Shown here: positions 26,391 through 35,756 of the stretch, one piece after another
Layout: each line of letters starts with the position of its first letter
How positions within the stretch are numbered: the stretch's first letter is position 1
Source of the DNA: Geodermatophilus sp. DSM 45219
GTDB lineage: Bacteria > Actinomycetota > Actinomycetes > Mycobacteriales > Geodermatophilaceae
Direction of reading: 5' to 3'
Length of the DNA: 64,000 nt
Assembly: GCF_900104025.1 (NCBI RefSeq)
Contig: NZ_FNIQ01000005.1
Location: 491,316 to 555,315, forward strand
The notes under the pieces: generated by a model
Databases searched by the model: none
What the model was told of the DNA's origin: nothing
Seen by the model: the letters and a program-made list of their open reading frames with translations, nothing else
Made by a program: the position numbers and the translations under genes

Positions 26391-27715
26391 GAGGCGACTC
26401 CGACGGGCTCGAGGCGGAGGCTGCGGCCCAGGCGGCCCTGTTCCTCCACCGGCAGCAGGGCGACGTAGTCGTCGCGGAAGTACTTCAGCGAGCTGGCGAT
26501 GCAGCTGGTCGCGCCGTCGCCGAGGGCGCAGAAGGAGCGGCCCAGGATGTTGTCGCAGGTGTCGGTGAGCAGGTCCAGGTCGGCCGCCGTCCCGCGGCCG
26601 TGCACCAGCCGCTCGAGGATCTGGACCAGCCAGTAGGTGCCCTCCCGGCACGGGGTGCACTTGCCGCAGCTCTCGTGCGCGTAGAACTCGGTGAAGCGCA
26701 GGGTGGCCTCGACGATCGAGTCGGTCTCGTCGAACACCATGAGCGCGGTGGTGCCGAGCATGGACCCGGCCGCGGCCACCGAGTCGAAGTCGAGCGGGAC
26801 GTCGAGGTGCTCGGCGGTGAAGTACGGCGTCGAGGAGCCGCCGGGCGTCCAGAACTTCAGCTGGTGCCCGGGGCGGACGCCGCCGGCCATCGCCAGCAGC
26901 TCGCGCATCGTCGTCCCCATGGGGGCCTCGTACTGGCCGGGGCGCACGACGCGACCGGACAGCGAGTAGATCTTCGGTCCGGGCGACTTCTCCGGGCCGA
27001 ACTCCTTGAACCAGTCCGACCCGCCGCGGACGACGAACGGCACGCTCGCCAGCGTCTCGACGTTGTTGATCACCGTCGGGGCGCCGTAGAGCCCGGCGAC
27101 CGCGGGGAACGGCGGCTTGAGCCGCGGCTGGCCGCGGTAGCCCTCCAGCGAGTCGAGCAGGGCGGTCTCCTCGCCGCAGATGTAGGCGCCGGCGCCGGCG
27201 TGCACGATCAGCTCGAGGTCGTAGCCGCTGCCCAGGATGTCGGTGCCGAGGTAGCCCGCGGCGTAGGCCTCCTCGACGGCGGAGACGAGCCGGCGGTGGG
27301 CGTGCACGGCCTCGCCGCGCACGTAGATGACCGCGAACGCCGACCGGATCGCGTAGGCGGAGATGATCACGCCTTCGACCAGCGAGTGCGGGTCGGCCAT
27401 CATCAGCGGCAGGTCCTTGCAGGTGCCCGGCTCGCCCTCGTCCGCGTTGACGACGAGGTACTTGGGCATGGCCGCGGGGCCGGTCGGGGTCTCCCCCGGC
27501 TTGGGCTGCGGGATGAAGCTCCACTTCATGCCGGTCGGGAAGCCGGCGCCGCCGCGGCCGCGCAGCCCGGAGTCCTTGACCAGGCCGACCAGCTCGTCGG
27601 GGGTCATGGTCAGGGCGGTGCGCAGCGCGGTGTAGCCGTCGAGCCGCTCGTAGGCGGACAGCCGCCAGGACTGCGGCTCCGCCCAGCGGGAGGTGAGCAC
27701 GGGTGCGAGGGGCAT
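26387..27715 (-). CDS. nuoF: NADH-quinone oxidoreductase subunit F (NADH-binding)
   Basis: A 442-residue subunit. [14 protein letters not shown] binds [22 protein letters not shown] binds NADH, and [15 protein letters not shown] supplies three ligands of cluster N3, with a fourth Cys in ALGDGATSC or FCALGD near the C-terminus. It oxidises NADH and passes electrons to NuoE and NuoG. ATG 27715 is one base from the nuoE stop. Confidence 0.97.
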   Translation of the reverse strand: MPLAPVLTSRWAEPQSWRLSAYERLDGYTALRTALTMTPDELVGLVKDSGLRGRGGAGFPTGMKWSFIPQPKPGETPTGPAAMPKYLVVNADEGEPGTCKDLPLMMADPHSLVEGVIISAYAIRSAFAVIYVRGEAVHAHRRLVSAVEEAYAAGYLGTDILGSGYDLELIVHAGAGAYICGEETALLDSLEGYRGQPRLKPPFPAVAGLYGAPTVINNVETLASVPFVVRGGSDWFKEFGPEKSPGPKIYSLSGRVVRPGQYEAPMGTTMRELLAMAGGVRPGHQLKFWTPGGSSTPYFTAEHLDVPLDFDSVAAAGSMLGTTALMVFDETDSIVEATLRFTEFYAHESCGKCTPCREGTYWLVQILERLVHGRGTAADLDLLTDTCDNILGRSFCALGDGATSCIASSLKYFRDDYVALLPVEEQGRLGRSLRLEPVGVAS

Positions 27716-27716
27716 G

Positions 27717-28730
27717 TCAGGCCTTCCCGTCTGTCGGGGTCGTTCCGGTGGCCGGCTCGGCGGCGGGCGGGTTCTCGGTGCCGGCCCGCTGGCGGCCCCG
27801 CGGCTGCCCGTACTCGGCGCCCTTGTCGGGGTGGGCCTGCGCGGCGCCGGCCCGCTCGGCGGGGTTGTCGGCGGCCGCGACGCGGGCGTCGGCGGCCTCC
27901 TCGTCAGGCGTCTCCCCGGTGCGGCCGGAGGGCCGCGTCGTCTCGCGAGGCTCGCCCGTGTCGGCCGGTGGCTGCTCGGGCCCGTGCATGGGCGGGGCGG
28001 ACTCGCCGCGCTCGGCGGCCAGCCGCAGCCCGGCCAGCGTCGGGCCGATGTCGCCCTCGGCGTCGACCGCGGCCGCCCGGGGGGCCGCCCCGCCGTACTG
28101 GTCGAAGCCGGCCAGCTGGCGGGAGACCCCGCGGAAGTCGGTCAGCGGGGCGCCGCGGGTGGGGTGCGGCCGCTCCCCGCGGCGCAGGGCGGCGACGAGC
28201 TCGCGGGCGCTGTCGACGTCCTGCTGGTCGTAGAACTCGTAGTCGACGGTGACCACCGGCGCGTAGTCGCAGGCGGCCAGGCACTCGGCGTGCTCGAGGG
28301 TGACCGAGCCGTCGGCGGCGGTCTCGTCGTGGTGGACGCCGAGGTCGGCGGCGAGGGCGTCGAAGATCCGCTGCCCGCCCAGCACGCTGCACAGGGTGTT
28401 GGTGCAGACGCTGACCAGGTGACGGCCGGTGGGGCGGCGCTTGTACATGGTGTAGAAGGTCGCGACCGCGCCGACCTCGGCCTTGGTCAGGCCCAGCTCC
28501 TCGGCGCACAGCGCCACGCCCTCGGGCGAGACGTAGCCCTGGACGCTCTGCACCAGGTGCAGCATCGGGAGGAGCGCCGAGCGGGGCTGCGGGTAGCGGG
28601 CGATGATCTCGCGCGCCTCCACCCGCACCTGCTCGGTCAGCGGCGGCAGGTCCGCAGGGGCGGGCTGCACGGGGCTGGAGTCCAGCCCGGTGACCGCCGT
28701 CCCCTCGGCCGACCCGGGGAGCGAGCTCAT
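27717..28730 (-). CDS. nuoE: NADH-quinone oxidoreductase subunit E with long C-terminal tail
   Basis: A 337-residue subunit. The thioredoxin-like core holds the 2Fe-2S ligands in CTNTLC and ECLAAC (C-x4-C ... C-x3-C), cluster N1a. The core ends near residue 225. About 110 further residues are Ala/Pro/Glu/Arg-rich, likely disordered, and absent from typical NuoE (about 170-250 residues). ATG 28730 overlaps the nuoD stop by ATGA. The function of the tail is unknown. Confidence 0.94.
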   Translation of the reverse strand: MSSLPGSAEGTAVTGLDSSPVQPAPADLPPLTEQVRVEAREIIARYPQPRSALLPMLHLVQSVQGYVSPEGVALCAEELGLTKAEVGAVATFYTMYKRRPTGRHLVSVCTNTLCSVLGGQRIFDALAADLGVHHDETAADGSVTLEHAECLAACDYAPVVTVDYEFYDQQDVDSARELVAALRRGERPHPTRGAPLTDFRGVSRQLAGFDQYGGAAPRAAAVDAEGDIGPTLAGLRLAAERGESAPPMHGPEQPPADTGEPRETTRPSGRTGETPDEEAADARVAAADNPAERAGAAQAHPDKGAEYGQPRGRQRAGTENPPAAEPATGTTPTDGKA

Positions 28731-30058
28731 CGGTCGCACCCGCCCATGACCGGGTCGAGCGAGGCGATCGCCGCGATGACGTCGGCGATCATGCCGCCCT
28801 CGCTCATCGCCGCGGTCGCCTGCAGGTTGACGAAGCTGGGGTCGCGCACGTGCACCCGCCACGGTCTGGTGCCGCCGTCGCTGACGACGTGGTAGCCGAG
28901 CTCGCCGCGGGGCGACTCGATCGGCACGTAGACCTGGCCGGCCGGCACCCGGAAGCCCTCGGTGACCAGCTTGAAGTGGTGGATCAGGGCCTCCATCGAC
29001 TGGCCCATGATGTGCTCGACGTGCTTCAGGGAGTTGCCCATGCCGTCGGGGCCGAGGGACAGCTGCGCGGGCCAGGCGATCTTCTTGTCCTCGACCATCA
29101 CCGGGCCGGGCTCCAGCCGGTCCAGCGCCTGCTCGATGATCTTCATCGACTCGTTCACCTCGGCCATCCGCACCAGGTAGCGACCCCAGGCGTCGCAGGT
29201 GTCGGCGGTCGGCACCTCGAAGTCGTAGGTCTCGTAGCCCAGGTACGGCTCGACCTTGCGCAGGTCCCACGGCAGCCCGGCCGCGCGCAGCACCGGCCCG
29301 GTGATGCCGAGCGCCACGCAGCCGGTGACGTCGAGGTAGCCGGCGTCCTTGAGCCGGGCCTGCCAGATCGGCTGGCCGGTGAGCAGCTTGTGGAAGTCGG
29401 CCACCCGGGCGGGCATGACCTGCAGGAACTCGCGGATGTGCTCCACCGCGCCGGGCGGCAGGTCCTGCGCGAGCCCGCCGGGCCGGATGTAGGCGTGGTT
29501 CATCCGCAGGCCGGTGATCTCCTCGAGCAGGTCGAGGACCAGCTCCCGCTCGCGGAAGCCGTTGGTCATCCCGGTGAGCGCGCCCATCTCCATGCCGAAG
29601 GTGGCCAGCGCGACCAGGTGCGAGGCGATCCGGTTGAGCTCCATGACGAGCACGCGGATCGTCTGCGCGCGCTGCGGCGCCTCGATGCCGAGCAGCTTCT
29701 CGACCGCGAGGCAGTAGCCGGCCTCGTTGTACAGCGGGGACAGGTAGTCCATCCGCGTGACGAACGTCGTCCCCTGGGTCCAGTTGCGGTACTCGGTGTT
29801 CTTCTCGATGCCGGTGTGCAGGTAGCCGATGACCACCCGCGCCTTGGTCACCGTCTCGCCCTCGAGGTCCAGCACCAGCCGCAGGACGCCGTGGGTGGAG
29901 GGGTGCTGCGGGCCCATGTTGACGACCAGCCGCTCCTCGCCGATCGCGTCGGCGCCCAGCGTCTGGTCCCAGTCGCCCCCGGTGACCGTGTAGACGCGGC
30001 CCTCGGTGGTCTCCCGCGAGCCGGCGTAGGGATCGGTCGGGTTGTACGTGGTGCTCAC
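28727..30058 (-). CDS. nuoD: NADH-quinone oxidoreductase subunit D
   Basis: A 443-residue hydrogenase-like subunit forming the quinone site with Nuo[21 protein letters not shown] carries the catalytic histidine, and [21 protein letters not shown] and [15 protein letters not shown] are all conserved. GTG 30058 follows a GGGAGACG site. It is the most strongly conserved subunit in this operon and shows no insertions. Confidence 0.97.
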   Translation of the reverse strand: MSTTYNPTDPYAGSRETTEGRVYTVTGGDWDQTLGADAIGEERLVVNMGPQHPSTHGVLRLVLDLEGETVTKARVVIGYLHTGIEKNTEYRNWTQGTTFVTRMDYLSPLYNEAGYCLAVEKLLGIEAPQRAQTIRVLVMELNRIASHLVALATFGMEMGALTGMTNGFRERELVLDLLEEITGLRMNHAYIRPGGLAQDLPPGAVEHIREFLQVMPARVADFHKLLTGQPIWQARLKDAGYLDVTGCVALGITGPVLRAAGLPWDLRKVEPYLGYETYDFEVPTADTCDAWGRYLVRMAEVNESMKIIEQALDRLEPGPVMVEDKKIAWPAQLSLGPDGMGNSLKHVEHIMGQSMEALIHHFKLVTEGFRVPAGQVYVPIESPRGELGYHVVSDGGTRPWRVHVRDPSFVNLQATAAMSEGGMIADVIAAIASLDPVMGGCDR

Positions 30059-30137
30059 TGCGTCTCCCGTTCGACTCCGGACTCGTTCCGCTCCTCGGTC
30101 GCTCGCGCTCCCTGCGGTGCTCGCTCGCCCGTCGTTC
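30059..30137 (-). repeat. Second-type junction sequence between nuoC and nuoD
   Basis: A 79-bp gap rich in GCGAGCG and GGAGCG words, for example GAGCGCGAGCGACCGAGGAG. It begins at the nuoC stop and ends with the nuoD ribosome site. It resembles the junction-repeat family in layout, but its ends do not match the consensus, so it is either diverged or a separate family. Confidence 0.4.
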
Positions 30138-30875
30138 TCACCGATAGCTCCTGCGCGTGTCCGGCGGCGGGATCGTCGCGTCGTGGTACTCCACGGGGAC
30201 GCCGCCGAGCGGGTAGTCCTTGCGCTGGGGGTGGCCGTCCCAGTCGTCGGGCATGAGGATCCGGGTGAGCGACGGGTGGCCGTCGAAGACGATCCCGAAC
30301 ATGTCCCAGGTCTCGCGCTCGTGCCAGTCCGCCGTCGGGTAGATGCCGGTCACCGAGGGCACGTGCGGGTCCTCGGCGGTGACCGCGACCTCCAGCCGGA
30401 TCCGCCGGCGGTAGGTCATCGAGGTCAGGTGGTGGACCACGTGCAGCCGGGGCCGGCCGGGCGTGGCCGCGGGGCCGCCGCTGCCCTCGTAGTCGACGCC
30501 GGAGACGCTGCTGCACAGCTCGAAGCGCAGCGCCTCGTCGTCCCGCAGGGCCTGCACCACGGTCAGCAGGTGCTCGCGGGCGACGAAGTAGGTGATCTCC
30601 CCCCGGTCGACCAGCACCCGCTGGACCGCCGCGTCGTAGGTGGCCGGCCCGACGGCCTCGATCAGCGCGTCGGTGACCTCGTCGAACCAGCCGCCGTAGG
30701 GCCGGTCGGTGGAGTGCAGCGCGACCGCGCCGCCGGGCTCGACGCGGACCAGCCCGCCGAAGCCGGAGGTGTCGCCGCTGCCGGAGACGCCGAAGGCGCC
30801 CTTCCGGAAGCCGCCGGAGGGGGCGGTGGCGCCCTGCGCGGGGTCCTCGCCGCTGCGGTCCCCGGGGCCGGTCAC
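30138..30875 (-). CDS. nuoC: NADH-quinone oxidoreductase subunit C
   Basis: A 245-residue subunit of the peripheral arm. The core contains [26 protein letters not shown] sequence ([13 protein letters not shown]) and the ending [19 protein letters not shown]. An N-terminal extension of about 60 residues, Gly/Ser/Pro-rich, precedes the core. GTG 30875 overlaps the nuoB stop by GTGA. Unlike in E. coli it is separate from NuoD, the usual actinobacterial arrangement. Confidence 0.95.
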   Translation of the reverse strand: MTGPGDRSGEDPAQGATAPSGGFRKGAFGVSGSGDTSGFGGLVRVEPGGAVALHSTDRPYGGWFDEVTDALIEAVGPATYDAAVQRVLVDRGEITYFVAREHLLTVVQALRDDEALRFELCSSVSGVDYEGSGGPAATPGRPRLHVVHHLTSMTYRRRIRLEVAVTAEDPHVPSVTGIYPTADWHERETWDMFGIVFDGHPSLTRILMPDDWDGHPQRKDYPLGGVPVEYHDATIPPPDTRRSYR

Positions 30876-31552
30876 CGGTTCCCCCGCACGTAGGGCTCCG
30901 GCAGCAGGACGGCGTCGCCGCCGCGCTGCTCGATGGCGAACTGGCCGGTGCGCCGCTCGGCCACCGCCTGCTCGTAGGCCGCGCGCTTGGCCTTGTCCAC
31001 GCGCACCGACGAGGGCATCTCCACCATGAGGTCCGGCGCCCGGCCCTCGGCCCGCGCCTGCTCCAGCTCGCGCGCCCGCCGCGGCCCCAGCGGCTCGTTC
31101 ATGATCTTGTGGTGCAGCTTGAGGATCGCGTCGGTGAGCATCTCCGGCCGCGGGGGGCAGCCGGGCAGGTACATGTCCACCGGCACGATGTGGTCGACGC
31201 CCTGCACGACGGCGTAGTTGTTGAACATCCCGCCGGAGCTGGCGCACACGCCCATCGCCAGCACCCAGCGCGGCTCGGGCATCTGGTCGTAGATCTGCCG
31301 CAGGACCGGTGCCATCTTCTGGCTCACCCGGCCCGCGACGATCATCAGGTCGGCCTGCCGCGGCGAGGCGCGGAAGACCTCCATGCCGAAGCGGGCGAGG
31401 TCGTAGCGGCCGGCACCGGTCGCCATCATCTCGATCGCGCAGCACGCCAGCCCGAAGGTCGCCGGCCACAGCGAGGACTTGCGGGTCCAGTTGACCAGCT
31501 TCTCCACCGAGGTCAGCAGGACGCCGCTCGGCAACTTCTCCTCGAGTCCCAT
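30872..31552 (-). CDS. nuoB: NADH-quinone oxidoreductase subunit B
   Basis: A 226-residue subunit holding cluster N2. The ligands are in CCAIEMM (two adjacent Cys), [11 protein letters not shown] and [12 protein letters not shown]. It passes electrons to quinone. ATG 31552 follows nuoA by 10 nt. The C-terminal 40 residues are a basic/acidic extension beyond the core. Confidence 0.97.
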   Translation of the reverse strand: MGLEEKLPSGVLLTSVEKLVNWTRKSSLWPATFGLACCAIEMMATGAGRYDLARFGMEVFRASPRQADLMIVAGRVSQKMAPVLRQIYDQMPEPRWVLAMGVCASSGGMFNNYAVVQGVDHIVPVDMYLPGCPPRPEMLTDAILKLHHKIMNEPLGPRRARELEQARAEGRAPDLMVEMPSSVRVDKAKRAAYEQAVAERRTGQFAIEQRGGDAVLLPEPYVRGNR

Positions 31553-31562
31553 GACCAGCCCC

Positions 31563-31925
31563 TCAGTCCCAGTCCAGGCCGCCGCGTCGCCACACGTAGA
31601 CGTAGGCGATGAACACGGTGCCGATGAAGACGACCATCTCGACCAGCCCGAAGACGCCCAGCGCGTCGTTGGCGACGGCCCACGGGTAGAGGAAGACGAT
31701 CTCGATGTCGAAGACGATGAAGATCATCGCCGTCAGGTAGTACTTGACCGGGAAGCGGCCGCCGGTCAGCGGCTGGTCGACCGGCTCGATGCCGCACTCG
31801 TAGGCGGCCAGCTTGGCCCGGTTGTAGCGGCGGGGGCCCACGTAGGGCGCGACCGCCACCGAGAACAGCGCGAACGCCGCGGCCAGCGCGAACAGGCCGA
31901 CGATCGGGACGTACTGCGACAGCAC
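31563..31925 (-). CDS. nuoA: NADH-quinone oxidoreductase subunit A
   Basis: A 120-residue, three-helix subunit with [12 protein letters not shown] (the flexible loop cysteine near the quinone chamber) and [25 protein letters not shown]. First nuo gene, 45 bp after menJ, so it shares the menJ promoter unless a weak internal one exists in the short gap. Confidence 0.97.
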   Translation of the reverse strand: MLSQYVPIVGLFALAAAFALFSVAVAPYVGPRRYNRAKLAAYECGIEPVDQPLTGGRFPVKYYLTAMIFIVFDIEIVFLYPWAVANDALGVFGLVEMVVFIGTVFIAYVYVWRRGGLDWD

Positions 31926-31970
31926 AGCGCCTACCTCTCGCCGTCGGAGGTGTGGGAGGGGGTGGTCACG

Positions 31971-33230
31971 TCAGACCGCCGGGGCCAGACGCGTGAGGAC
32001 GGCGACGGCGCGGTCGAGGCGGTCGCCGTCCCGGCCGTCGGTGAGGTTGCCCATGAGCCGCAGCGCCAGGGCGACCAGCGCGGGCCGCTTGAGCCCGTGC
32101 CCGGTGGCGAAGCGCACCAGGTCCGGCCGGGCCAGCAGGGCGAGGAACCCGGTGCCCAGCCGGTGGTGGCGGCCGTACACCTCGCGCAGCCGCGCGGGGT
32201 ACCGGCGCAGGACGCCCTCGCGGGCGAGGCCCTCGGGGGCGGCCAGGCCCAGGACGGCGGCCTCGGCGGCCATCCGGCCGGTCTCCAGCGCGTAGCTGAT
32301 GCCCTCGCCGTTGAACGGGTTCACGGTGCCCGCGGCGTCGCCGGCCAGCAGCAGCCCGCGGGTGTACGCCGGCCCGCGGTTGAGCGCCATCGGCAGCCCG
32401 GCGCCGCGCAGCGGGGTGACCGCGTGCTCCTCGCCGAGCTGCCACTCCTCCGGGAGGGTGGCCAGCCACTCGCGCAGCACCGCTCGCGGCTCGGCGCCGG
32501 TGCCGCGGCGGGCGTCGAGCAGGCCGAAGCCGACGTTGCTGGTGCCGTCGCCCATCCCGAACGCCCAGCCGTAGCCGGGCATCGAGTCCGCGCTCGGGCC
32601 CGACGGCGAGAGGTCGAAGGAGATGTCCAGGTACTCGTCGTCCGTGCGCGGGGAGGACACGTACCGGCGGACGGCGACGCCCAGCGGCCGGTCCTGACGA
32701 CGCAGCAGGCCCAGCGCCTTCGCCAGCCGCCCGGACAGGCCCTCGGCGGAGACCACCAGGGGCGCGCGCCAGGTGGCCGGCGTCCGGTCCGGCCCCTCCT
32801 CGGCGTGCACGCCGGTGACCCGGCCGGCGTCGTCCAGCAGCGGACCGGTGACCGTGACCTGCTGCACCAGCCGCGCGCCGGCAGCGACCGCGTGCCCGGC
32901 GAGGCCGGCGTCGAGGTCGCGGCGGGTGCGCACCAGGCTGTACGACGGCCAGCGCTCCAGCTCCGGCCAGCCCACCTCGACCACCTGACCGCCACCGGTG
33001 ACGCGCAGCCCCCTGTGCCGCACCCAGCCGGTGGTGTCGACGCCCATGTCGTCGAGCGCCTTCACCCCGCGCGGGGTCAGCCCGTCACCGCAGACCTTCT
33101 CGCGGGGCAGCAGCGCTTTCTCCAGGACGGCGACGTCGAGTCCGGCGCGGGCGAGGTGCCAGGCCGCCGAGGACCCTGCGGGACCGGCGCCCACGACGAG
33201 CACGTCGGCCCGCCGGTCGCCGTCGTCCAC
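31971..33230 (-). CDS. menJ: Geranylgeranyl reductase-family FAD enzyme (MenJ-like menaquinone reductase)
   Basis: A 419-residue flavoprotein with the N-terminal FAD motif VVGAGPAGSSAAWHLARAG, the family signature EKVCGDGLTPRGVKAL, and the second FAD motif LLLAGDAAGTVNPFNGEGI. Family members hydrogenate isoprenoid chains; M. tuberculosis MenJ (Rv0561c) saturates one isoprene of menaquinone. Position between menG and the nuo operon supports the same role. It heads the nuo operon behind a perfect Rex operator. Confidence 0.9.
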   Translation of the reverse strand: MDDGDRRADVLVVGAGPAGSSAAWHLARAGLDVAVLEKALLPREKVCGDGLTPRGVKALDDMGVDTTGWVRHRGLRVTGGGQVVEVGWPELERWPSYSLVRTRRDLDAGLAGHAVAAGARLVQQVTVTGPLLDDAGRVTGVHAEEGPDRTPATWRAPLVVSAEGLSGRLAKALGLLRRQDRPLGVAVRRYVSSPRTDDEYLDISFDLSPSGPSADSMPGYGWAFGMGDGTSNVGFGLLDARRGTGAEPRAVLREWLATLPEEWQLGEEHAVTPLRGAGLPMALNRGPAYTRGLLLAGDAAGTVNPFNGEGISYALETGRMAAEAAVLGLAAPEGLAREGVLRRYPARLREVYGRHHRLGTGFLALLARPDLVRFATGHGLKRPALVALALRLMGNLTDGRDGDRLDRAVAVLTRLAPAV

Positions 33231-33260
33231 CTCGGCCCCCTCCGTTGAGTTCCCGCGGCC

Positions 33261-33284
33261 ACTTTGTGAATTGCTTCACAAAGT
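33261..33284. promoter_or_regulatory. Rex operator upstream of menJ-nuo
   Basis: A perfect palindrome: arm ACTTTGTGAA, spacer TTGC, then the exact reverse complement. It contains the Rex consensus TTGTGAA-N4-TTCACAA without mismatch. It lies 30 bp upstream of menJ and just downstream of a minus-strand -10-like TAGAGT (33297-33302) with TTGTCA (33322-33327) upstream at 19 bp. Bound Rex would block initiation when NADH/NAD+ is low. Rex is encoded at 54798-55454. Confidence 0.9.
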
Positions 33285-33392
33285 CGCCCGGTCCCTACTC
33301 TAGGCCGGGGTGTGACGTCGGTGACAAGTGGACTTCCAGGACTCGTACGTCACAGTTCCGTCTCGTCCCACGGGCCTCACGCGCCGAGGTGC

Positions 33393-34118
33393 TCAGGCCC
33401 GTGGCTTGCGGCCGCGGTGCAGCGCGACGATCCCGCCGGTGAGGTCGCGCCAGGCCACGTCGGCCCAGCCGTCGTCCTGCAGGCGGGCGGCGAGCGCGGG
33501 CTGGTCGGGCCAGGCCCGGATCGACTCGGCCAGGTAGACGTAGGCGTCCGGGTTGCTGCTGACCACACGGGCGATCCGCGGCAGGGCGCGCATCAGGTAC
33601 TCGGTGTAGACGGTGCGGAACGGCGCCCAGGTCGGGCTGGAGAACTCGCAGACGACCAGCGTGCCGCCGGGGCGGGTGACCCGGGCGAACTCGCGCAGCG
33701 CGGCGTCGGGGTCGGCGACGTTGCGCAGGCCGAAGGAGATCACCACGCCGTCGACGCTCTCGTCGGCCAGCGGCAGGGCCATCGCGTCGCCGGCCACCTT
33801 GGGCACCGGCCGGGCGGCGCCCGCGCGCAGCATGCCCTGGGAGAAGTCGCAGGCGATCGCGTGCACGCCGCCGCCGGCCAGCTCGACCGTGGAGACCGCC
33901 GTCCCCGCGGCGACGTCGAGCACCGTCTGCCCGGGCCGGGCGCCCAGGGCCTCGCGGGTGGCCCGCCGCCAGGAGGCGTCCAGGCCGCCGGAGAGGACCG
34001 TGTTGGTGACGTCGTAGCGCTCCGCGACCCGGTCGAACATGGCCGCGACGTCGGCCGGCTGCTTGTCCAGACCGGCCCGCCGCCCCGCGGTGTGTGCGCC
34101 CTCTCGCCGGTCTCCCAC
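33393..34118 (-). CDS. menG: Demethylmenaquinone methyltransferase
   Basis: A 241-residue SAM-dependent methyltransferase of the UbiE/MenG family. [15 protein letters not shown] is motif [25 protein letters not shown] is the UbiE signature 2 region. It methylates demethylmenaquinone, the last ring step. GTG 34118 lies 7 nt after a minus-strand TAGCGT -10, so the transcript is probably leaderless. The 162-bp gap after it holds the Rex operator. Confidence 0.95.
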   Translation of the reverse strand: MGDRREGAHTAGRRAGLDKQPADVAAMFDRVAERYDVTNTVLSGGLDASWRRATREALGARPGQTVLDVAAGTAVSTVELAGGGVHAIACDFSQGMLRAGAARPVPKVAGDAMALPLADESVDGVVISFGLRNVADPDAALREFARVTRPGGTLVVCEFSSPTWAPFRTVYTEYLMRALPRIARVVSSNPDAYVYLAESIRAWPDQPALAARLQDDGWADVAWRDLTGGIVALHRGRKPRA

Positions 34119-34153
34119 GACGGGGACGCTACCGGGCTGCCTACCCTGGGCCG
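34119..34153. promoter_or_regulatory. Divergent leaderless promoters of menG and menF
   Basis: A 35-bp gap with two -10 elements. TAGCGT (minus, 34131-34126) lies 7 nt before the menG GTG. TACCCT (plus, 34142-34147) lies 6 nt before the menF GTG. Neither gene has room for a Shine-Dalgarno, so both should start transcription at the first base of the start codon. The promoters are so close that polymerases would compete. Confidence 0.75.
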
Positions 34154-35431
34154 GTGACCGTGGTAGCAGTGACCACCCCTGACGCGGTCACGCCCGTCGT
34201 CAGCACGACCCCGCTGGTCGAGGCGCCCCGCCTGCTCGACCTGCTGCCGGCCGCCGGCGCGCTGTCCTGGGTGCGCCGCGGCGAGGGCCTGGTCGGCTGG
34301 GGCGAGGCGGCGCGGCTGGAGGTCACCGGCCCGCACGCGCTCGCCGAGGCGGCCGCCTGGTGGGACGCGTACAGCGCGGACCTGGACGTCGACGACCGCG
34401 CCGGCGTGCCGGGCTCGGGGCCGGTCGTGTTCGCCTCCGTCGCCTTCGACCCGGCCGCGGGGACGTCGGTGTTCGTCGTCCCCGAGGTCGTCGTCGGGCT
34501 GCGGGACGGCGCGGGGTGGGTGACCACCACCGGGGACGCCGACCCCACCGGCGTGCTGTCCGCCGCGGCGCCCGCGGCGGCGCCGTCCCCGCTCGGGCGG
34601 CTGCGCTACGCGGACGGCGCGCTGGACCCCGCGTCCTGGTGCGCGACGGTCGCCACGGCGGTCGAGCGGATCGACGCCGGTGAGCTCGCCAAGGTGGTGC
34701 TCGCGCGCGACCTGCTCGTGACCGCCGACGCGCCGCTGGACGCCCGTGCCCTGCTGGCCCGGCTGGCGACCCGCTTCCCCGACTGCTGGACCTTCGCCGT
34801 CGACGGCCTGCTCGGCGCGACGCCGGAGCTGCTGCTGCGCCGGACCGGCCGGCAGCTGTCGTCCCGGGTGCTCGCGGGCACCGCCCCGCGCGGCGCGGGC
34901 GCCGACGACGAGCGGCTGGCCGCCGGCCTGCTGTCGTCGGCCAAGGACCGCGCCGAGCACGCCCTCGCCGTCGACTCGCTGGTGCGCGCGCTGGAGCCGT
35001 ACTGCGCGACGCTGACCGCACCGGAGGAGCCCGAGCTGCTGACCCTGGCCAACGTCCGCCACCTGGCCACCGACGTCACCGGGGTGCAGCGGCGCAGCGG
35101 GGCCCGCGGCTCGGCCGGGCTGCTCGAGCTGGTCGGCGCGGTGCACCCGACCGCCGCCGTCTGCGGCACGCCGACCGACGCCGCCGCCGCGCTCATCACC
35201 GAGCTCGAGGGCATGGACCGCGGCCGCTACGCCGGCCCGGTCGGCTGGGTCGACGCCCGCGGGGACGGCGAGTTCGGGCTGGCGCTGCGCTGCGCGGAGC
35301 TCTGCGACCGGGACCCGGCCTCGGCGCGGCTGTTCGCCGGCTGCGGCATCGTCGCCGGCTCCGACCCGGCTGCCGAGCTGGCCGAGACCCAGGCGAAGTT
35401 CGCCGCCTTCCAGGCCGCGCTGGAGAGCTGA
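34154..35431 (+). CDS. menF: Isochorismate synthase
   Basis: A 425-residue chorismate-binding enzyme. The C-terminal chorismate domain carries [45 protein letters not shown] and the ending [22 protein letters not shown]. It converts chorismate to isochorismate, the entry to menaquinone synthesis; an entC-type role in siderophore synthesis is possible but the men neighbours favour MenF. GTG 34154 is leaderless. Confidence 0.9.
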   Translation: MTVVAVTTPDAVTPVVSTTPLVEAPRLLDLLPAAGALSWVRRGEGLVGWGEAARLEVTGPHALAEAAAWWDAYSADLDVDDRAGVPGSGPVVFASVAFDPAAGTSVFVVPEVVVGLRDGAGWVTTTGDADPTGVLSAAAPAAAPSPLGRLRYADGALDPASWCATVATAVERIDAGELAKVVLARDLLVTADAPLDARALLARLATRFPDCWTFAVDGLLGATPELLLRRTGRQLSSRVLAGTAPRGAGADDERLAAGLLSSAKDRAEHALAVDSLVRALEPYCATLTAPEEPELLTLANVRHLATDVTGVQRRSGARGSAGLLELVGAVHPTAAVCGTPTDAAAALITELEGMDRGRYAGPVGWVDARGDGEFGLALRCAELCDRDPASARLFAGCGIVAGSDPAAELAETQAKFAAFQAALES

Positions 35432-35756
35432 CCCGGGCTGCGCAGCCGCCTTCCCGGTACTGCCTGGGGCTGTCGCCGTCCGGGCCGTCCGCCCGGGCCC
35501 GGTCGGACCACCTTCCGCCCGGAACGCTCGTGCTCTGCCCACCACGGTGGGCAGAGCACGAGTGTCCCGAGCACCAGGATGGCCACCGGGTCGACCGGCG
35601 TCGGGCACGGCTCCGGACTGCGTCAGCTCGCCGGCCACGTCGACGAGCTCGCGGTTGGTCCGCTGGGACGCCTGGCGCCGTCCCGGGAGGCGGGAGCCGG
35701 GCGCTGCTCCTCGTCGCTCGCCCCGGCACCGCGACCGCGACCGCGACCGCCAGCGG
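35432..35756. other. Intergenic gap between convergent menF and menD
   Basis: A 325-bp gap with no convincing gene. It holds the strong bidirectional hairpin at 35527-35562 and a short hexamer repeat, three CGCGAC units (about 35727-35748), just before the menD stop. Confidence 0.6.
35527..35562. terminator. Bidirectional terminator between menF and menD
   Basis: A perfect 17-bp inverted repeat: CTCGTGCTCTGCCCACC, two bases, then its reverse complement. The genes on either side point towards it, and neither has another stem. A U-tract is absent. Confidence 0.85.
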
